Shown here: piece by piece, positions 45,899-59,200 of the stretch
Layout of the letters: every line of letters starts with the position of its first letter
Position numbering within the stretch: position 1 is the stretch's first letter
NCBI GenBank assembly: GCA_031769625.1
Contig: JAUIMM010001418.1
Span: forward strand, 434,001-498,000
From: Taudactylus pleione
Lineage: Eukaryota; Chordata; Amphibia; Anura; Myobatrachidae
Length of the DNA: 64,000 nucleotides
Direction of reading: 5' to 3'
Notes under the pieces: generated by a model
Told to the model about the DNA's origin: nothing
Database searches by the model: none
The model's input: only the letters and a program-made list of their open reading frames with translations
Translations under genes and position numbers: made by a program

Positions 45899-45978
45899 AT
45901 TATCAGGAGGTCATCAATGTATCGATACCAGGCATTAATATATGCCTGGTATCGATACATCGATGACCTCCTGATAAT
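45899..45978. repeat. 37-bp-arm palindrome over the reverse transcriptase YIDD codons
   Basis: The arm at 45899-45935 is the reverse complement of 45942-45978 with one mismatch and a 6-bp loop. The right arm encodes WYRYIDDLLII, so the left arm is an inverted copy of the catalytic motif. It marks the 5' junction of the visible element. Confidence 0.9.
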
Positions 45979-46746
45979 CTGGGAGGGACCACAACATCTA
46001 TTTAGAGAATTCACAGAGGAATTGAACAAGAACACATTCAATTTGAAACTAACGATGGATATGAGCAAAAAATCAGTTACTTTCCTAGATCTGACTATCA
46101 ATATCAGCGAAACTGGAAGGATAACTACAGACGTGTTCCCGAAAACAGACGGCCACGAACAGCATACTGCACATCAACAGTTCACACTATAAAGCAGCTA
46201 GAGAAAATATTCCCAAAGGCGAGATGTTAAGGATAAAAAGGAACTGTACAAACATCGAGACATTTGAACAAAGGGCGAAAGAACTAGAAAAACACCTAAT
46301 AAATAGGGGATATAGTAGAATATGCATCAAACGAGCCTATAAAGATGTAAGAAGAAAGGAGAGAATGGAATTATTGAAACCCAAAATAAGAGATATTGAT
46401 CCAACGAAGCACAAGATCTGGCTTATAGGTACATACTGCAATCAGTCGACAGAAATTTGAGAGGCCTTCCAAAAACATTGGCATGTATTACTTACCGATG
46501 AAGATCTGGCGAAACAATAGGGTGACCATGTGGATATTGGCTGGAGAAGAACATCAAACATTGGATACAAACTGGTTCGCAGTCATTTTACTAAAAATAA
46601 CAGAAAAGAAAGATTAAATGGCAGTTATACATGTGGCAAATGTAAAGCTTGCCAATATATGAGGAATGCTAAAAGCTTCACGGATAAATATAATAAATTA
46701 AATACAATTAAGGGATACATCAATTGCGACACACAAGGTGTTATCT

Positions 46747-47112
46747 CAGGGTTGCCTACCTTTAACATTCTCTTCCCGGGAGAAGCCCGGGTAAGAGATG
46801 CAGCAGGGGGCCGACGGGGGCGGGGCTTGATGATTCACGTCATTAAGCCCCGCCCCCTCACGGTAAAATTGCCATGATTTGGGCACAATTTACATAGGGG
46901 GCGGGGCCAAATGCTGTGATTCATGCAGAATCACAGCTTAAGCCCCGCCCCCTTCACGGAGACCCGCGATTGCCGCGGGTATTCTCCTTATTCTGCCCAC
47001 TTCACTAGGAAGTGGGCAGAATGTGGGAGAAATGCGTACCCTTCCGGGGGTGCGGGGGGTTAGCCGAAAAATCGGGAGCCTCCCGCGAAAACCGGGAGGG
47101 TAGGCATGTATG
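46747..47112. mobile_element. hAT-type MITE inserted in the Penelope-like element
   Basis: It begins CAGGGTTGCCTACC and ends GGTAGGCATGTATG, inverted ends sharing TGCCTACC. A perfect 8-bp duplication TGTTATCT lies at 46739-46746 and 47113-47120. Removing it restores continuity between the CDTQGVI and YSLECEC segments of the host element, which confirms the boundaries. The 366-bp interior has inverted GGGGCGGGGC/GCCCCGCCCC blocks and a TTCTGCCCACTTC/GAAGTGGGCAGAA stem. Confidence 0.92.
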
Positions 47113-47220
47113 TGTTATCTACTCTCTGGAATGTGAATGTCAGAAGAAATATATAGGAATGACCAGCAGGAAACTAAAGCAGAGGATTTTAGAACACATA
47201 GGCAATATCAAAAACACTGA

Positions 47221-47781
47221 GGGGCCCATTTATCAAAGTGCATTTGAGGTAAATTCCCCGAAAACACCTGTTTTCGGAGGTTTACCTCAAATACTAAGTA
47301 TCCCCCGAATGTATGAAGGAGGAACCGCAGCAGGTATCTCCGATACCTGCTGCGATCCCTCCATTGCTGCTGGCAACCGCCTCCCCCATAGGTTTCTATA
47401 GGGGATGCGATGCTGCCAAAGTATCAATATCGGGAATGCAAAGCATTCCCGATATTGACCCCAGCAGCTAACGCCATCTGAAGATATCGTTAGCCGCTGT
47501 TTCCTATGGGCACTTACTCGCATTTCAGCCGGCGGAGGGATCTCCCAGATCCCTCCGCCGGCAATGGGCGCCGCTCATGTGCAGTCCGCGGGACTGCGCA
47601 TGCGCAGCAGCCCGGAATGCGCTCCGGCCACATCGCAGGGACGGGCTCTTTTCGGAGCCCGTCTCCCTGCATGTGCCGGGTCATACATTTGGCCGGTATG
47701 ATCGCATTTTGCAGTGCGATCATGGGCGGTACTGCATGCCCTGATCGCATTGCAAAATGCGATCCTTTATAAATGGGCCCC
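47221..47781. mobile_element. Multi-hairpin MITE, family 2, inserted in GIY-YIG region
   Basis: Ends GGGGCCCATTTATCAAAG and CTTTATAAATGGGCCCC are inverted repeats. The flanks TGA and TTA would be a 3-bp duplication with one mismatch. The 561-bp interior is again a run of hairpins: TTGAGGTAAA...TTTACCTCAA, GCAGGTATC...GATACCTGC, CAATATCGGGAATG...CATTCCCGATATTG, GGCGGAGGGATCT...AGATCCCTCCGCC, GGGACGGGCTC...GAGCCCGTCTCCC. A TGCGCATGCGCA palindrome (47595-47606) is shared with family 1. Confidence 0.88.
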
Positions 47782-48076
47782 TTAAAGAGATCAAGAAAGA
47801 ACAGAGCAACTTACCAGTGTGGCCTGACACTTCTTGAAGAAGCATGGAGGAAATTCCAGACATCTGAGGGCCTTTGGTATGGAGAAAGTCCATCTGGGGG
47901 CCAGAGGTGGAGACTTAAAGAAGGAATTTGCAAGAAAAGAAACTAAAATGATATATGTGATGGATACCATCATACCAAAGGGAATGAACGAAAACAACAA
48001 CTTCACAGGCTTTTTAGATCGATCCCATATGGTGGAATGCCAATTCCCTAACAGCTTTCATAACAATACAAACTAG

Positions 48077-48789
48077 AACATCAGTATCTGTGAATACGTA
48101 TCAGATTGAGTAAAGAAATATACATACAATCTTTAATGTTTTTGTTGCAAAGTGAGTTATTTAATAGGATATTTTTGCTATATTATTATCTGTCAATATG
48201 GATATGTAGTGTGCTCCAGTATTATCTAAAATATATCTTTCCCGTACATTAGAGTCCGAGTGTATAAAAAATAGGCTAACTCTTTAACTCTTATATATCA
48301 ATATACAAAAAGTAATAATATAAAACACATTTTTTTCCCTCAATAACACTAATATCCTTTCCCGCTTATTTAACTTGTATAAAAAATTCTTTTATGAAAT
48401 TCTTTTATAAATTTATGACAAATTCTTTAAAAATACACAATTTGGTCTGAATATGGGAGAAAGGCACTTATCAAATTATTAGTAAAACAACTAAGGTTTT
48501 ATAAATTTTTGAGTCGATATATAAGACACAGATTTCCCTTTGACTTTTATTAATTATTAATTAACGAATATATCTGATGATTTAATCATTTATAAATTTT
48601 TACACTTTTTTATTTTATGGACATATATTTTATAGATCATTAATATTAATTATGTATTGCGCTTAATGAATTAATACTATAAGTAATTGATTATCTCAAC
48701 ACTTGTATGAGAAAGCAGATAAGATATATAGCTGCCAATATAATTTGCAGGGATTCTGCAACAATCAGACTGTCACCTACCTTAAAGAG
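48077..48789. other. Strongly AT-rich unrecognised DNA
   Basis: About 710 bp of very AT-rich sequence follows the Penelope-like C-terminal region. It may include that element's 3' untranslated end, but no boundary, repeat or gene is visible. Confidence 0.45.
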
Positions 48790-48792
48790 TAT

Positions 48793-49300
48793 GGGGGTCA
48801 TTCAGACCCACTCGCGAGCGGCAGTACGCTCGCAAGTGGGTCAATGTTCCCCACTGCGCATGCGCACGATGGAGGGAGCTCCGTCGTGCGCATTCGCGAG
48901 ACCCGGCGAGCGACTGGCTTCCCATCGCTCCGGGTCTCGCACCAAAGGGGGCGTGCTGTCGATGTTGATTGACAGCATGCCCCCTTTGGTGGGCGTGCCG
49001 GGGGCGTGCCTGCCAGACGGAGGCGTTCCCATGGGAATGCCTACCGTCTGAAGCCGGCCCCCACTGAGCCAAAATCACTCCAGGGCTTGTGGCTGGGAAA
49101 CCCGACCGCAGGGTTTCCCTCGCAAGTCCGATGGTCGCGATGGTCAAGACCATCGCGACCATCTTCTTGGACGCTCGTATATGCTGTGGGTGGTGACCCA
49201 CAGCTATACGAGCGTCCAGGAGGACGCTCCATTTTAATGGAGGAGGGCCCTGATTCAGAGCGAGCGCTCTGGTCAGAGCGTCCGGCTCTGAATCAGGCCC
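48793..49300. mobile_element. Multi-hairpin MITE, family 1, copy 4
   Basis: It starts GGGGGTCATTCAGACCC and ends TCTGAATCAGGCCC, flanked by a 3-bp duplication TAT (48790-48792, 49301-49303). The 508-bp interior aligns with copies 1 and 2 and has the same hairpin series. A TGCGCATGCGCA palindrome is at 48855-48866, and a GGACGCTCGTATA...TATACGAGCGTCC stem is near 49169-49218. It lacks the segment equivalent to the 24-bp palindrome of copy 1. Confidence 0.88.
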
Positions 49301-49303
49301 TAT

Positions 49304-50231
49304 ATGTTGGACTAAAGTCTACATACAGTTTAGGAGATAGGAAGTTTAGTGGCCTATTCATGTAGAACATAAAGTGGCTACTAAAGGATATCACTATATA
49401 GCGGATCACATGGATGTGATATATAGTGATGTTTAGTAGCCATTCATGTACACTTACTGGACCGGCGTCTTTGGCCGCTGTCCGGCCCCTCTGCGATCCC
49501 TGGAGACAGTGAGAATACAGACATTTCGGGAGCCCGATATGCTGCCTGTGTTCTTACTGAGCATGCCCCGGTGTCTGAGAGCAGCAGGTCAGGTCATACC
49601 TGCTGCAATGGACGCTGGGAAAAGGGGGCAGAAAGCAGGGAAGTATTCAGCTTCTCCTCTCTGTCCAGCTTCTGGTAAAGATAACGCATCCTCAGATGGC
49701 GAATCTGTACCGCAGGAGGGGACGGAAAAGCTGACAATTCCATTCCTTTATGAATCGCACTCTCCATACAATAGTATAGTGATGAGATGCAGGCATGGAA
49801 CAGGGGTCATAGGCAAACACAGGGGGGGGGTTCCGTCTGCCTGGAAACCCCCCTCCCCAGCCCACATCCTGACCACAATACAAATAGTAATATAACAGAA
49901 TGTTACTAGTGCTGCATGTTCTTCTCAGTATCACAAATTAAATAATTAGCACCACCTGTGGATCTTTTAAAATGTGTACTACACCTGTTCACCAACTAGG
50001 AGATGTGGAAAACATTCACTGTTAGGGGTGCACTGCTATAGACCATCAATAGGGTTAATTATTAATACTGTATAATAATACACTATCAAGTACATAAGAA
50101 GACCCGATATGTACATCTATGTCCAGTGGGAAGGTCTTCTGCTGCTCCCTCAGACTCCCGGACTTGCTCCAATGCTCAGGAATAAAAACATTCTGCTGAC
50201 ACAGGATGGACCTACTGCCGCATCTAATGAC
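49304..50231. other. Unrecognised DNA with a long hairpin at 49375-49442
   Basis: A stem from TGGCTACTAAA to TTTAGTAGCCA, continuing through TATCACTATAT/ATATAGTGAT and GATCACAT/ATGTGAT, spans 49375-49442. It is preceded by GGCCTATTCATG at 49351, reminiscent of the family 2 terminus, and followed by smaller stems (CAGCAGGT...ACCTGCTG at ~49584). It may be a third hairpin-rich MITE, but I could not find a matching right end. A 149-codon open frame over it has no recognisable similarity. The rest is plain sequence up to the satellite. Confidence 0.45.
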
Positions 50232-53200
50232 TTACTGTGATCACTGGTCCTGTATATGCTGGAATTATGACACACAATACACTATGTATGACACATATAA
50301 TGGGTTACTGTGATCACTGGTCCTGTATATGCTGGAATTATGACACACAATACACTATGTATGACACATATAATGGGTTACTGTGATCACTGGTCCTGTA
50401 TATGCTGGAATTATGACACACAATACACTATGTATGACACATATAATGGGTTACTGTGATCACTAGTCCTGTATATGCTGGAATTATGACACACAATACA
50501 CTATGTATGACACATATAATGGGTTACTGTGATCACTGGTCCTGTATATGCTGTAATTATGACACACAATACACTATGTATGAAACATATAATGGGTTAC
50601 TGTGATCACTGGTCCTGTATATGCTGGAATTATGACACACAATACACTATGTATGAAACATATAATGGGTTACTGTGATCACTGGTCCTGTATATGCTGG
50701 ATACATGACACACAATATACTATGTATGACACATATAATGGGTTACTGTTATCACTGGTCCTGTATATGCTGGAATTATGACACACAATACACTATGTAT
50801 GACACATATAATGGGTTACTGTGATCACTGGTCCTGTATATGCTGGAATTATTACACACAATACACTATGTATGACACATATAATAGGTTACTGTGATCA
50901 CTGGTCCTGTATATGCTGGATACATGACACACAATACACTATATATGACACATATAATGAGATACTGTGATCACTGGTCCTGTATATGCTGGAATTATGA
51001 CACATAATACACTATGTATGACACATATAATGGGTTACTGTGATCGCTGGTCCTGTATATTCTGGAATTATAACACACAATACACTATGTATGACACATA
51101 TAATGGGTTACTGTGATCACTAGTCCTGTATATGCTGGAATTATGACACACAATACACTATGTATGACACATATAATGGGTTACTGTGATCACTGGTCCT
51201 GTATATGCTGGAATTATGACACACAATACACTATGTATGACACATATAATGGGTTACTGTGATCACTAGTCCTGTATATGCTGGAATTATGACACACAAT
51301 ACACTATGTATGACACATATAATGGGTTACTGTGATCACTGGTCCTGTATATGCTGGAATTATGACACACAATACACTATGTATGACACATATAATGGGT
51401 TACTGTGATCACTAGTCCTGTATATGCTGGAATTATGACACACAATACACTATGTATGACACATATAATGGGTTACTGTGATCACTGGTCCTGTATATGC
51501 TGTAATTATGACACACAATACACTATGTATGAAACATATAATGGGTTACTGTGATCACTGGTCCTGTATATGCTGGAATTATGACACACAATACACTATG
51601 TATGAAACATATAATGGGTTACTGTGATCACTGGTCCTGTATATGCTGGATACATGACACACAATATACTATGTATGACACATATAATGGGTTACTGTTA
51701 TCACTGGTCCTGTATATGCTGGAATTATGACACACAATACACTATGTATGACACATATAATGGGTTACTGTGATCACTGGTCCTGTATATGCTGGAATTA
51801 TTACACACAATACACTATGTATGACACATATAATAGGTTACTGTGATCACTGGTCCTGTATATGCTGGATACATGACACACAATACACTATATATGACAC
51901 ATATAATGAGATACTGTGATCACTGGTCCTGTATATGCTGGAATTATGACACATAATACACTATGTATGACACATATAATGGGTTACTGTGATCGCTGGT
52001 CCTGTATATTCTGGAATTATAACACACAATACACTATGTATGACACATATAATGGGTTACTGTGATCACTAGTCCTGTATATGCTGGAATTATGACACAC
52101 AATACACTATGTATGACACATATAATGGGTTACTGTGATCACTGGTCCTGTATATGCTGGAATTATGACACACAATACACTATGTATGACACATATAATG
52201 GGTTACTGTGATCACTAGTCCTGTATATGCTGGAATTATGACACACAATACACTATGTATGACACATATAATGGGTTACTGTGATCACTGGTCCTGTATA
52301 TGCTGGAATTATGACACACAATACACTATGTATGACACATATAATGGGTTACTGTGATCACTAGTCCTGTATATGCTGGAATTATGACACACAATACACT
52401 ATGTATGACACATATAAAGGGTTACTGTGATCACTGGTCCTGTATATGCTGGAATTATGACACACAATACACTATGTATGAAACATATAATGGGTTACTG
52501 TGATCACTGGTCCTGTATATGCTGGATACATGACACACAATACACTATGTATGACACATATAATGGATTACTGTGATCACTGGTCCTGTATATGCTGGAA
52601 TTATGACACACAATACACTATGTATGACACATCTAATGGGTTACTGTGATCACTGGTCCTGTATATGCTGGAATTATTACACACAATACACGATGTATGA
52701 CACATATAATAGGTTACTGTGATCACTGGTCCTGTATATGCTGGATACATGACACACAATACACTATGTATGACACATATAATGAGATACTGTGATCACT
52801 GGTCCTGTATATGCTGGAATTATGACACATAATACACTATGTATGACACATATAATGGGTTACTGTGATCGCTGGTCCTGTATATTCTGGAATTATAACA
52901 CACAATACACTATGTATGACACATATAATGGGTTACTGTGATCACTGGTCCTGTATATGCTGGAATTATGACACACAATACACTATGTATGACACATATA
53001 ATGGGTTACTGTGATCACTAGTCCTGTATATGCTGGAATTATGACACACAATACACTATGTATGACACATATAATGGGTTACTGAGATCACTAGTCCTGT
53101 ATATGCTGGAATTATGACACACCATACACTATGTATGACACATATAAAGGGTTACTGTGATCACTGGTCCTGTATATGCTGGAATTATGACACACAATAC

Positions 53201-56200
53201 ACTATGTATGAAACATATAATGGGTTACTGTGATCACTGGTCCTGTATATGCTGGATACATGACACACAATACACTATGTATGACACATATAATGGGTTA
53301 CTGTGATCGCTGGTCCTGTATATGCTGGAATTATGACACACAATACACTATGTATGACACATCTAATGGGTTACTGTGATCGCTGGTCCTGTATATGCTG
53401 GAATTATGACACACAATACACTATGTATGACACATATAATGGGTTACTGTGATCGCTGGTCCTGTATATTCTGGAATTATGACACACAATACACTATGTA
53501 TGACACATATAATGGGTTACTGTGATCACTGGTCCTGTATATGCTGGAATTATGACACACAATACACTATGTATGACACATATAATGGGTTACTGTGATC
53601 ACTGGTCCTGTATATGCTGGAATTATGACACACAATACACTATGTATGAAACATATAATGGGTTACTGTGATCACTGGTCCTGTATATGCTGGATACATG
53701 ACACACAATACACTATGTATGACACATATAATGGGTTACTGTGATCACTGGTCCTGTATATGCTGGAATTATGACACACAATACACTATGTATGACACAT
53801 CTAATGGGTTACTGTGATCACTGGTCCTGTATATGCTGGAATTATTACACACAATACACTATGTATGACACATATAATAGGTTACTGTGATCACTGGTCC
53901 TGTATATGCTGGATACATGACACACAATACACTATATATGACACATATAATGAGATACTGTGATCACTGGTCCTGTATATGCTGGAATTATGACACATAA
54001 TACACTATGTATGACACATATAATGGGTTACTGTGATCGCTGGTCCTGTATATTCTGGCATTATAACACACAATACACTATGTATGACACATATAATGGG
54101 TTACTGTGATCACTAGTCCTGTATATGCTGGAATTATGACACACAATACACTATGTATGACACATATAATGGGTTACTGTGATCACTAGTCCTGTATATG
54201 CTGGAATTATGACACACAATACACTATGTATGACACATATAATGGGTTACTGTGATCACTAGTCTGTATATGCTGGAATTATGACACACAATACACTATG
54301 TATGACACATATAATGGGTTACTGTGATCACTAGTCCTGTATATGCTGGAATTATGACACACAATACACTATGTATGACACATATAAAGGGTTACTGTGA
54401 TCACTGGTCCTGTATATGCTGGAATTATGACACACAATACACTATGTATGAAACATATAATGGGTTACTGTGATCACTGGTCCTGTATATGCTGGATACA
54501 TGACACACAATACACTATGTATGACACATATAATGGGTTACTGTGATCACTGGTCCTGTATATGCTGGAATTATGACACACAATACACTATGTATGACAC
54601 ATCTAATGGGTTACTGTGATCACTGGTCCAGTATATGCTGGAATTATTACACACAATACACTATGTATGACACATATAATAGGTTACTGTGATCACTGGT
54701 CCTGTATATGCTGGATACATGACACACAATACACTATGTATGACACATATAATGAGATACTGTGATCACTGGTCCTGTATATGCTGGAATTATGACACAT
54801 AATACACTATGTATGACACATATAATGGGTTACTGTGATCGCTGGTCCTGTATATTCTGGAATTATATTACACAATACACTATGTATGACACATATAATG
54901 GGTTACTGTGATCACTGGTCCTGTATATGCTGGAATTATGACACACAATACACTATGTATGACACATATAATGGGTTACTGTGATCACTAGTCGTGTATA
55001 TGCTGGAATTATGACACACAATACACTATGTATGACACATATAATGGGTTACAGTGATCACTAGTCCTGTATATGCTGGAATTATGACACACAATACACT
55101 ATGTATGACACATATAAAGGGTTACTGTGATCACTGGTCCTGTATATGCTGGAATTATGACACACAATACACTATGTATGAAACATATAATGGGTTACTG
55201 TGATCACTGGTCCTGTATATGCTGGATACATGACACACAATACACTATGTATGATGCATATAATGGGTTACTGTGATCACTGGTCCTGTATATGCTGGAA
55301 TTATGACACACAATACACTATGTATGACACATCTAATGGGTTACTGTGATCACTGGTCCTGTATATGCTGGAATTATTACACACAATACACTATGTATGA
55401 CACATATAATAGGTTACTGTGATCACTGGTCCTGTATATGCTGGATACATGACACACAATACACTATGTATGACACATATAATGAGATACTGTGATCACT
55501 AGTCCTGTATATGCTGGAATTATGACACATAATACACTATGTATGACACATATAATGGGTTACTGTGATCACTGGTCCTGTATATTCTGGAATTATAACA
55601 CACAATACACTATGTATGACACATATAATGGGTTACTGTGATCGCTGGTCCTGTATATGCTGGAATTATGACACACAATACACTATGTATGACACATCTA
55701 ATGGGTTACTGTGATCGCTGGTCCTGTATATGCTGGAATTATGACACACAATACTCTATGTATGACACATATAATGGGTTACTGTGATCGCTGGTCCTGT
55801 ATATTCTGGAATTATGACACACAATACACTATGTATGACACATAAAATGGGTTACTGTGATCACTGGTCCTGTATATGCTGGAATTATGACACACAATAC
55901 ACTATGTATGACACATATAATGGGTTACTGTGATCACTGGTCCTGTATATGCTGGAATTATGACACACAATACACTATGTATGAAACATATAATGGGTTA
56001 CTGTGATCACTGGTCCTGTATATGCTGGATACATGACACACAATACACTATGTATGACACATATAATGGGTTACTGTGATCACTGGTCCTGTATATGCTG
56101 GAATTATGACACACAATACACTATGTATGACACATCTAATGGGTTACTGTGATCACTGGTCCTATATATGCTGGAATTATGACACACAATACACTATATA

Positions 56201-59200
56201 TGACACATCTAATGGGTTACTGTGATCGCTGGTCCTGTATATGCTGGAATTATGACACACAATACACTATGTATGACACATATAATGGGTTACTGTGATC
56301 ACTGTTCCTGTATATGCTGGATACATGACACACAATACACTATGTATGACACATATAATGAGATATTGTGATCACTGGTCCTGTATATGCTGGAATTATG
56401 ACACATAATACACTATGTATGACACATATAATGGGTTACTGTGATCGCTGGTCCTGTATATTCTGGAATTATAACACACAATACACTATGTATGACACAT
56501 ATAATGGGTTACTGTGATCGCTGGTCCTGTATATGCTGGAATTATGACACACAATACACTATGTATGACACATCTAATGGGTTACTGTGATCGCTGGTCC
56601 TGTATATGCTGGAATTATGACACACAATACACTATGTATGACACATATAATGGGTTACTGTGATCGCTGGTCCTGTATATTCTGGAATTATGACACACAA
56701 TACACTATGTATGACACATATAATGGGTTACTGTGATCACTGGTCCTGTATATGCTGGAATTATGACACACAATACACTATGTATGACACATATTATGGG
56801 TTACTGTGATCACTGGTCCTGTATATGCTGGAATTATGACACACAATACACTATGTATGAAACATATAATGGGTTACTGTGATCGCTGGTCCTGTATATG
56901 CTGGATACATGACACACAATACTCTATGTATGACACATATAATGGGTTACTGTGATCACTGGTCCTGTATATGCTGGAATTATGACACACAATACACTAT
57001 GTATGACACATCTAATGGGATACTGTGATCACTGGTCCTGTATATGCTGGAATTATTACACACAATACACTATGTATGACACATATAATAGGTTACTGTG
57101 ATCACTGGTCCTGTATATGCTGGATACATGACACACAATACACTATATATGACACATATAATGAGATACTGTGATCACTGGTCCTGTATATGCTGGAATT
57201 ATGACACATAATACACTATGTATGACACATATAATGGGTTACTGTGATCGCTGGTCCTGTATATTCTGGAATTATAACACACAATACACTATGTATGACA
57301 CATATAATGGGTTACTGTGATCACTAGTCCTGTATATGCTGGAATTATGACACACAATACACTATGTATGACACATATAATGGGTTACTGTGATCACTAG
57401 TCCTGTATATGCTGGAATTATGACACACAATACACTATGTATGACACATATAATGGGTTACTGTGATCACTAGTCCTGTATATGCTGGAATTATGACACA
57501 ATACACTATGTATGACACATATAAAGGGTTACTGTGATCACTGGTCCTGTATATGCTGGAATTATGACACACAATACACTATGTATGAAACATATAATGG
57601 GTTACTGTGATCACTGGTCCTGTATATGCTGGATACATGACACACAATACACTATGTATGACACATATAATGGGTTACTGTGATCACTGGTCCTGTATAT
57701 GCTGGAATTATGACACACAATACACTATGTATGACACATCTAATGGGTTACTGTGATCACTGGTCCTGTATATGCTGGAATTATTACACACAATACACTA
57801 TGTATGACACATATAATAGGTTACTGTGATCACTGGTCCTGTATATGCTGGATACATGACACACAATACACTATGTATTACACATATAATGAGATACTGT
57901 GATCACTGGTCCTGTATATGCTGGAATTATGACACATAATACACTATGTATGACACATATAATGGGTTACTGTGATCGCTGGTCCTGTATATTCTGGAAT
58001 TATATCACACAATACACTATGTATGACACATATAATGGGTTACTGTGATCACTGGTCCTGTATATGCTGGAATTATGACACACAATACACTATGTATGAC
58101 ACATATAATAGGTTACTGTGATCACTAGTCCTGTATATGCTGGAATTATGACACACAATACACTATGTATGACACATATAATGGGTTACTGTGATCACTA
58201 GTCCTGTATATGCTGGAATTATGACACACAATACACTATGTATGACACATATAAAGGGTTACTGTGATCACTGGTCCTGTATATGCTGGAATTATGACAC
58301 ACAATACACTATGTATGAAACATATAATGGGTTACTGTGATCACTGGTCCTGTATATGCTGGATACATGACACACAATACACTATGTATGACACATATAA
58401 TGGGTTACTGTGATCACTGGTCCTGTATATGCTGGAATTATGACACACAATACACTATGTATGACACATCTAATGGGTTACTGTGATCACTGGTCCTGTA
58501 TATGCTGGAAATATTACACACAATACACTATGTATGACACATATAATAGGTTACTGTGATCACTGGTCCTGTATATGCTGGATACATGACACACAATACA
58601 CTATGTATGACACATATAATGAAATACTGTGATCACTAGTCCTGTATATGCTGGAATTATGACACATAATACACTATGTATGACACATATAATGGGTTAC
58701 TGTGATCACTGGTCCTGTATATTCTGGAATTATAACACACAATACACTATGTATGACACATATAATAGGTTACTGTGATCGCTGGTCCTGTATATGCTGG
58801 AATTATGACACACAATACACTATGTATGACACATCTAATGGGTTACTGTGATCGCTGGTCCTGTATATGCTGGAATTATGACACACAATACACTATGTAT
58901 GACACATATAATGGGTTACTGTGATCGCTGGTCCTGTATATTCTGGAATTATGACACACAATACACTATGTATGACACATAAAATGGGTTACTGTGATCA
59001 CTGGTCCTGTATATGCTGGAATTATGACACACAATACACTATGTATGACACATATAATGGGTTACTGTGATCACTGGTCCTTTATATGCTGGAATTATGA
59101 CACACAATACACTATGTATGAAACATATAATGGGTTACTGTGATCACTGGTCCTGTATATGCTGGATACATGACACACAATACACTATGTATGACACATA

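Larger units (their letters stand above)
45942..48076 (+). pseudogene. Penelope-like element: RT plus GIY-YIG remnant, interrupted by two MITEs
   Basis: Seen in order: the reverse transcriptase active-site motif YIDD (45956-45967); FLDLTI; a frameshift from an extra C at ~46138, after which the FRK-QTATN-type segment continues in another frame; IPKGEMLRIKRNC; stops at ~46458 and ~46520; a linker with CGKCKAC (46632-46652); then, after an inserted MITE, a GIY-YIG nuclease segment (VIYSLEC...KYIGMTSRKLKQR, ~47115-47215); then, after a second MITE, FGMEKVHLGARGGD and IIPKGMNE. This domain order (RT, CxxC linker, GIY-YIG) is diagnostic of endonuclease-bearing Penelope-like elements. The fingers and thumb-side 5' part of the RT is missing. 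It cannot function. Confidence 0.88.

Noticed and set aside
49446..49895. 149-codon open frame right of the last hairpin MITE
   Set aside because: It overlaps hairpin-rich sequence and a G-run, shows no domain, and looks like transposon debris.
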